Below, one piece after another: positions 59,791 to 64,000 of a stretch of DNA of 64,000 nucleotides. Source of the stretch: Flaccisagitta enflata. Taxonomy: Eukaryota > Chaetognatha > Sagittoidea > Aphragmophora. The stretch lies in the NCBI GenBank assembly GCA_965153355.1, contig OZ231126.1, positions 49,290,001 through 49,354,000 of the forward strand. Direction: 5' to 3'. Each line of letters begins with the position of its first letter. The stretch's first letter is position 1. The notes under the pieces are model-generated. The model was not told the origin of the DNA. It did no database searches and saw nothing but the letters and a program-made list of their open reading frames with translations. The position numbers and the translations under genes were made by a program.

Positions 59791-60530
59791 TTTTGGTTTC
59801 CACTCGTCGGCATCTCCTGTTAATCCCTCTATCTCTTCCTGAATCATCATTCTGACTATCATCTCAGCTTTTGGGCAACGGCCTCGAAGGGGACAAAGTC
59901 CTGTAGAACACAGGGGGACTTTTGGTCATCCTTCCGTCCATCCCTCCGTCTGCCCTTCCATCTGTCTCCGTCTGTTTGTCCATCCTATCAGACCTGTCAG
60001 GCCTGAAATCTGCCCTCTCAGGTCTAAAGCTCAGACCTGAGATCTAGCCTCTCAGGCTTGAAATCTGCACTCTCGAACCTAAATTTGCCCACTCAGGCTT
60101 GAAAATCTCATTAAATTTAATCCAATCGTGATTATTTAGTCAATAAGTTGATTGACTCGATTGAGAAAATCATCAGTCAATTTAGGCGCACACGACTTCA
60201 GTGTGTTAGCCTTGTATTGAAGATGTTTGTGACAGGCAGACTTAACTTTTAAACTTGTCATCATTATATCTTATTTAGTTTCGACTAAGCAGTTTGGCAG
60301 TACAACTGACATTAGCTGATTCATTTTTTCTGGCATGGATACTATGACTACGAGGAGCCATCCAAGGAAAGTGGTCTCCCCATACGCCCCCTCTTGGGCC
60401 CCCTTCCCCCTTCGTCTTCCCGCCCGCCCCCTCATCTCTGTAACATTTTTTACCTCGGGGGAATACTAACAACCACCGACAAACAAACTACCATTTTCAG
60501 GCCCTCACCTCTCCTCTCATTCGCAGTAAA
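59791..60530. other. Non-coding, with a short degenerate minisatellite
   Basis: A hairpin-repeat remnant (ggcaacggcctcgaaggggac) lies near 59,874. Degenerate tctcaggcctgaaatctgccc units run at 59,985-60,105. No gene supported. Confidence 0.4.
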
Positions 60531-60537
60531 TATTCCG

Positions 60538-60604
60538 TGTCATATTCCTCATCCTCATCCTCATCCTCATTCTCTTCCTCATCCTTCTCCTCATCGTCAT
60601 CGTC
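60538..60604 (+). repeat. (CTCATC)n-rich microsatellite
   Basis: Repeated cctcatc hexamer-like units. Confidence 0.85.
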
Positions 60605-61134
60605 CTCCTGTTTCGTCTTTATCGTTGCCCCTGGGCGTGTTCATAGTGACAACATTGATCCCTATTTTTCCTATCAATGAGTTGACAGCGTGAACACGTT
60701 TTCAGAAATTTCAGCTGCGCCACTTGAAAGTGAGCAAAGTGAGTAGCCTAGAGAACAGAATAAACATTGAAGCGAGCTTACTAAGGAGAGTATTGCTTAG
60801 CGAGTGAGCGGGGTGAGCAGTGGGAGCGAACAAACTGAGCGAGCGACCGGGTGGCTGGTTTAAAACGCGGTTTTCTCCGTGTAGAAACAAGCTCTCTTTG
60901 GCATTTTTTCCGTCTCCCGGTAGCCTCATTTTTCATCTTTTGCGGTCGTCCTCCTTCCTCCTTTCCTCCTCCTTCTTTCCTCCTTTCCTCCTTTCCTCCT
61001 TTTCTCCTTCCTCCTCTTGGTTTCATCTTAAAGATATTGAATTCTCGGTTCTATCGGTTAAGTCAGAGTGCCCCAGACCCATTCTACAAGTTTTCCCCCC
61101 TCTTTCTTCCTCTCTACTTTCTGTTTTCTTTTTT

Positions 61135-61138
<4 letters not shown>

Positions 61139-61174
<36 letters not shown>

Positions 61175-61182
61175 CGCTCTCA

Positions 61183-61254
<72 letters not shown>

Positions 61255-61257
61255 CTT
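61139..61257 (+). repeat. (CT)n microsatellite
   Basis: Almost pure CT with a cgctcgctctcacactc interruption near 61,170. Ser-Leu ORFs spanning it are repeat products. Confidence 0.95.
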
Positions 61258-61535
61258 AAGAATTGTGAGTTTCATGACAGCGACTCGCGTATGAAGTAAA
61301 TTATAATGTCATGTGCTAGTTTTTGCAGTCTAGTATCGGGATAGGTTTCCCATTAGTGTGACTTTTGTTGTCCAACTAACGTCAAGTCCTAATGTCATTA
61401 TGCCCTTATGTCAGCTTGCGTTGAGCAGAGTTTATCCAAAACAAGCCCAACAAGGCAACAGTCGCCTGCTTTGTTTCACAATTACTAACACAACTACAGT
61501 CGAGAACCGCTAGAGCGCACCCGCTGTAAAACATA

Positions 61536-62752
61536 CAGTCGAGCTTCGCTAGAGCGCACCCGCTAATAAGGCATCTCTCGCTAAATGGCATATTTTCTTA
61601 AATCCAAACTTTTTTTCTTTGGTTTTATTGTTGAGAAAACCCGTCTATAGCGCACCCGCCTATAAGGCAAATTTCACTACAAGGCATGAAATAGGTGTGA
61701 GATAAGGTTTTTCATGCTCGCTTAGAAGGCATGTAGAGGAAAAAGAAAAAGAAAAAGAAAGAGAAACAAAAAAGAAAAAGAAAAAGAAAAAGAAAAAGAA
61801 AAAGGCATGAAGGCATGAAGAGGAAAAAGAAAAAGAAAAAAAAAGAGAAAAAACAAAAAAGAAAAAGAAAAAGAAAAAGAAAAAGATAAAGAAAAATACA
61901 TCGGTGACTCCCAAGTTTGAATGGCGATCCCAAATTCTCGATGATCTCGATTCCGATGCACCGCTATCGATGATGATAAAGATGAAAACAAGGGTGCAGA
62001 AATCATCGATTTATGAGACTGCAAATAACGATGAGGACAATGAAGACGATAAAATCGGGAGAAAGAATGCCGCCAACAGCCACGAGTTACCTGTCACTAT
62101 GTAAACTCAATTTTTTTTAATGAAGTAAGAAACAGGCCTTGACGCAAAATAGGTAAAATTCTTGGCCTTGATTTCACACAAAAACTTGTCAACATTTGTC
62201 ATGTGTTACATCCATCTACCCTCGTTTTGTCTAATTGTCTGTCACTTGCCATCTCTTTAATTGTGGACACGCAACTCTATAAGAGGCTTATATCCATTGG
62301 TCCGTTGGTCCGTTGTTCCATTGGTCCGTCAGTCCATTGGTTTGTGAGTATGAGTCAAAAAGTGGAAAAACGCGCGTTTTAAATTTTTTTGGGTGTGTCT
62401 GTGTTAGAAAGGGTGTTGGGTGGGGTGTTGGGTGTGGATGGGGGTTGGATACCCCTGCCCACCCATCCGCAACAATAATGTGACCCCGCATCACTTGTTA
62501 ATTTGCAGGTTGCACTTAATAATGTCAGTCTGTTTCTTTCATCTCTTTGTTTCTAAGTATCTATATCAGTATCTATACGTCATTTCTCCTTCCACATGGC
62601 ATGGCTAGATCAATCTGACAAGAACTACCTATAAGAAAGAAACAATTGTCATGGTAAACCATACAGAAAGTCGTGCTCGGCAATAAGGCATCCCGCCTTG
62701 AAGGCATAGAATGAGTCGGTCCCTTCAAATGCCTTCTAGTGAAGCTTAACTG
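61536..62752. mobile_element. Possible pogo/Tc-like element with TA flanks
   Basis: The left end CAGTCGAGCTTCGCTAGAGCG (61536) is preceded by TA. The right end in reverse complement is CAGTTAAGCTTCACTAGAAGG (62752), followed by TA. Subterminal taaggcat/aaggcat words recur on both sides. A second, similar start (CAGTCGAGAACCGCTAGAGCG) lies at 61,497. No transposase remains. The interior holds a GAAAAA tract, a partial family A copy (about 62,261-62,376, reversed) and unique sequence, so nested insertion is likely. Confidence 0.4.
61735..61898 (+). repeat. (GAAAAA)n microsatellite in two blocks
   Basis: Two aggaaaaagaaaaag blocks separated by ggcatgaaggcatgaag. Long Phe/Ser ORFs on the minus strand are repeat products. 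Confidence 0.95.
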
Positions 62753-62812
62753 TACCCGCCTATAAGATCCAATAGGGTACTAATGAACGATCATCTGTGA
62801 TCTTTTTTTTTA

Positions 62813-62990
62813 GTTACGGACACGCAGCTCTATAAAGAGGCTTTGTCCGTCCCGTCCGTCAGCCCATCGAATCCCGTCCGTCCGTTGGTCAAATCGCGTC
62901 GTGGTGATCGAGTTGGAAAGTGTGAAAAACGCGCATTTTCGCCCCTGCCCACCGTCTGCAACTGGTACTGGCCGTGTATCCGGCCTTGTT
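62813..62990 (-). repeat. Family A two-hairpin repeat, reversed copy
   Basis: Runs from gttacggacacgcagc through tttgtccgtcccgtccgtc and cgcccctgcccac to gccgtgtatccggccttgtt. The 5' GGCCG-GATACA-CGGCC hairpin is intact; the 3' hairpin has mismatches. Confidence 0.8.
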
Positions 62991-63017
62991 AAGACTTTTT
63001 AAGCGGTCTTTTAAATC

Positions 63018-63098
63018 AGGGTTAGGGGCGGGTTTAGGGTTAGGGTTAGGGTTGGGGATAGTTTTAGGGTTAGGGACAGGGTTAGTGCTAAGGGTTAG
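63018..63098 (+). repeat. Interstitial telomere-like TTAGGG repeats
   Basis: About ten variant units (agggttagggttaggg with ggggcgg, ggggata and gggacag variants). TTAGGG is the common animal telomere unit. This is an internal, diverged block. Confidence 0.85.
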
Positions 63099-63487
63099 CT
63101 GAGTTTTATGTATTACGGCCCGAAGCTTTTCGATTAAAGCTTTGCTCTGGCGGAGGATTCGGAAAGAAAAACAAAATCGTGCAGAGAATCATTCATTTTG
63201 TCCTTTGATAGTTGTTTGTATACTGGCAATAAGGCAACTTCATTATAAGACATAATTTTACCCTGCTCCTAGTTATGCTTAACTGAACATAAATAAATGA
63301 AGAGACATTTACAACATTGTGTGTGTTTCTAACTTCATCCTTGATAGGCTGCCAGACCATGTGAGACAGCTTTCCAAAGCGCGTTTTTAACATTCTCAGT
63401 AAACGGTCCATCGTCAGTGATACTAATGGTAATTCTAGTATTGTGATTGTAATAAAGAAATTCTAGTTTAACACTGCCATCTGGGGT

Positions 63488-63612
63488 GCCGGAAATTATA
63501 GCGCCTCCAAAATAGCAGCCTCTAAAATAGCAAGCTCGGAAATAGCATGGCCGATTATAGCACACCGAGATTATAGCAGCTCTATTATAGCACAACGAGA
63601 TTATAGCAGCCC
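63488..63612 (+). repeat. Degenerate tandem repeat (attatagca units)
   Basis: Eight to nine units of attatagcagcctc/cgag type, about 13-17 bp each, with aaatagcag variants. Non-coding. Confidence 0.7.
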
Positions 63613-64000
63613 TATTTTCACGAAAAAGAAGACAAGATAAAGCTGATATCATGCGAAGCTAAAGATATTACAGTAGTACTGATAATGATGTAAATGAAGA
63701 TGATGATGAAGAAATTATTGATCTTTATTCTTTAACGCGCTTTGGAATCAGCGCATTATGGCGCCACCCAAGTTCAGTCAACTACATATACATTATCAAT
63801 CATACTTCACCAAATGTCCTCGTTTACAAAAATAGATGAGGAGACATTTCCGACATTTGGACATTTAGAGTCAATCCAGCGATTCCCCGCTTTTGCCGCT
63901 TTGCCTTGCCTATAAATTGAATTAACCAAAACATCAATGAACCCCTATCATTCATTTCTACAAAAACTGCGCGCGAAATCCAAATCATTTCATTCAAATA
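63613..64000. other. AT-rich end of window
   Basis: gatgatgatgaa simple sequence near 63,687-63,713. No gene, splice pattern or known repeat recognised. Confidence 0.4.

Noticed and set aside
60820-61299. Plus-strand ORF of 159 codons with hydrophobic Ser-Leu tail
   Set aside because: Most of it is CT repeat, and the upstream part has no recognisable domain or splice context.
61660-62024. Phe/Ser-rich minus-strand ORFs that look like membrane proteins
   Set aside because: Products of the GAAAAA tract.

Overview
The window is eukaryotic and almost certainly from an invertebrate animal. It is AT-rich, has short GT-AG introns, large microsatellites, TTAGGG-type telomere-like repeats, animal-type transposons (a Helentron, TA-flanked mariner/pogo-like MITEs, a Ty3/gypsy-like retroelement) and very few host exons. 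The species cannot be named from the sequence. No prokaryotic genes, CRISPR arrays, rRNA or tRNA genes were seen.

Layout. 1-6.4 kb: short dispersed repeats (including copies of a two-hairpin element, here called family A), a possible cadherin-like exon, palindromic MITEs and GT/GA tracts. 6.4-15.2 kb: a near-complete autonomous Helentron (Helitron2-type rolling-circle transposon). It encodes an SGNH-hydrolase-like N-terminus, a 15-residue repeat array, a Cys-rich DUF6570-like region, a Y2 HUH Rep, a PIF1-type helicase, an EEP endonuclease and a ubiquitin-specific-protease-like C-terminus. One in-frame TAG interrupts the coding frame. 15.2-19.1 kb: two palindromic elements, unrecognised sequence and a minisatellite.

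19.1-55 kb: a giant inverted duplication of an unusual LTR-type retroelement. The left arm (19,107-35,626, minus strand) holds a long series of charged and coiled-coil ORFs followed by gag and protease, and is cut before reverse transcriptase. The axis at about 35,633 is a hairpin with a 13-nt loop. The right arm is first a badly degraded copy, uniformly about 0.7x the length of its partner (35,652-42,761). It then becomes, abruptly, a near-identical copy (42,762-49,373), and continues into intact reverse transcriptase, RNase H and integrase up to 52,914. Gag and protease are in one frame, separated only by TGA in the context TGACTAG, a known leaky-stop context, in both copies. A roughly 3.4-kb foldback element sits inside gag coding sequence.

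53.0-54.9 kb (minus strand): a four-exon host-like gene for a secreted Cys-containing protein of 237 residues, and a downstream exon with one membrane span. 55.4-64 kb: an LTR-like fragment, a 46-bp minisatellite split by a 1.68-kb terminal-inverted-repeat element, CT and GAAAAA tracts, further family A copies and a TTAGGG-like stretch.

The two autonomous elements explain most of the coding capacity. The Helentron encodes the class of Rep that could mobilise short elements with terminal hairpins, and the family A repeats have that form. The retroelement probably makes Gag and Gag-Pol by stop-codon readthrough. The degraded middle section of the right arm looks more like damaged sequence data than evolutionary decay, so its small ORFs are not annotated as genes.
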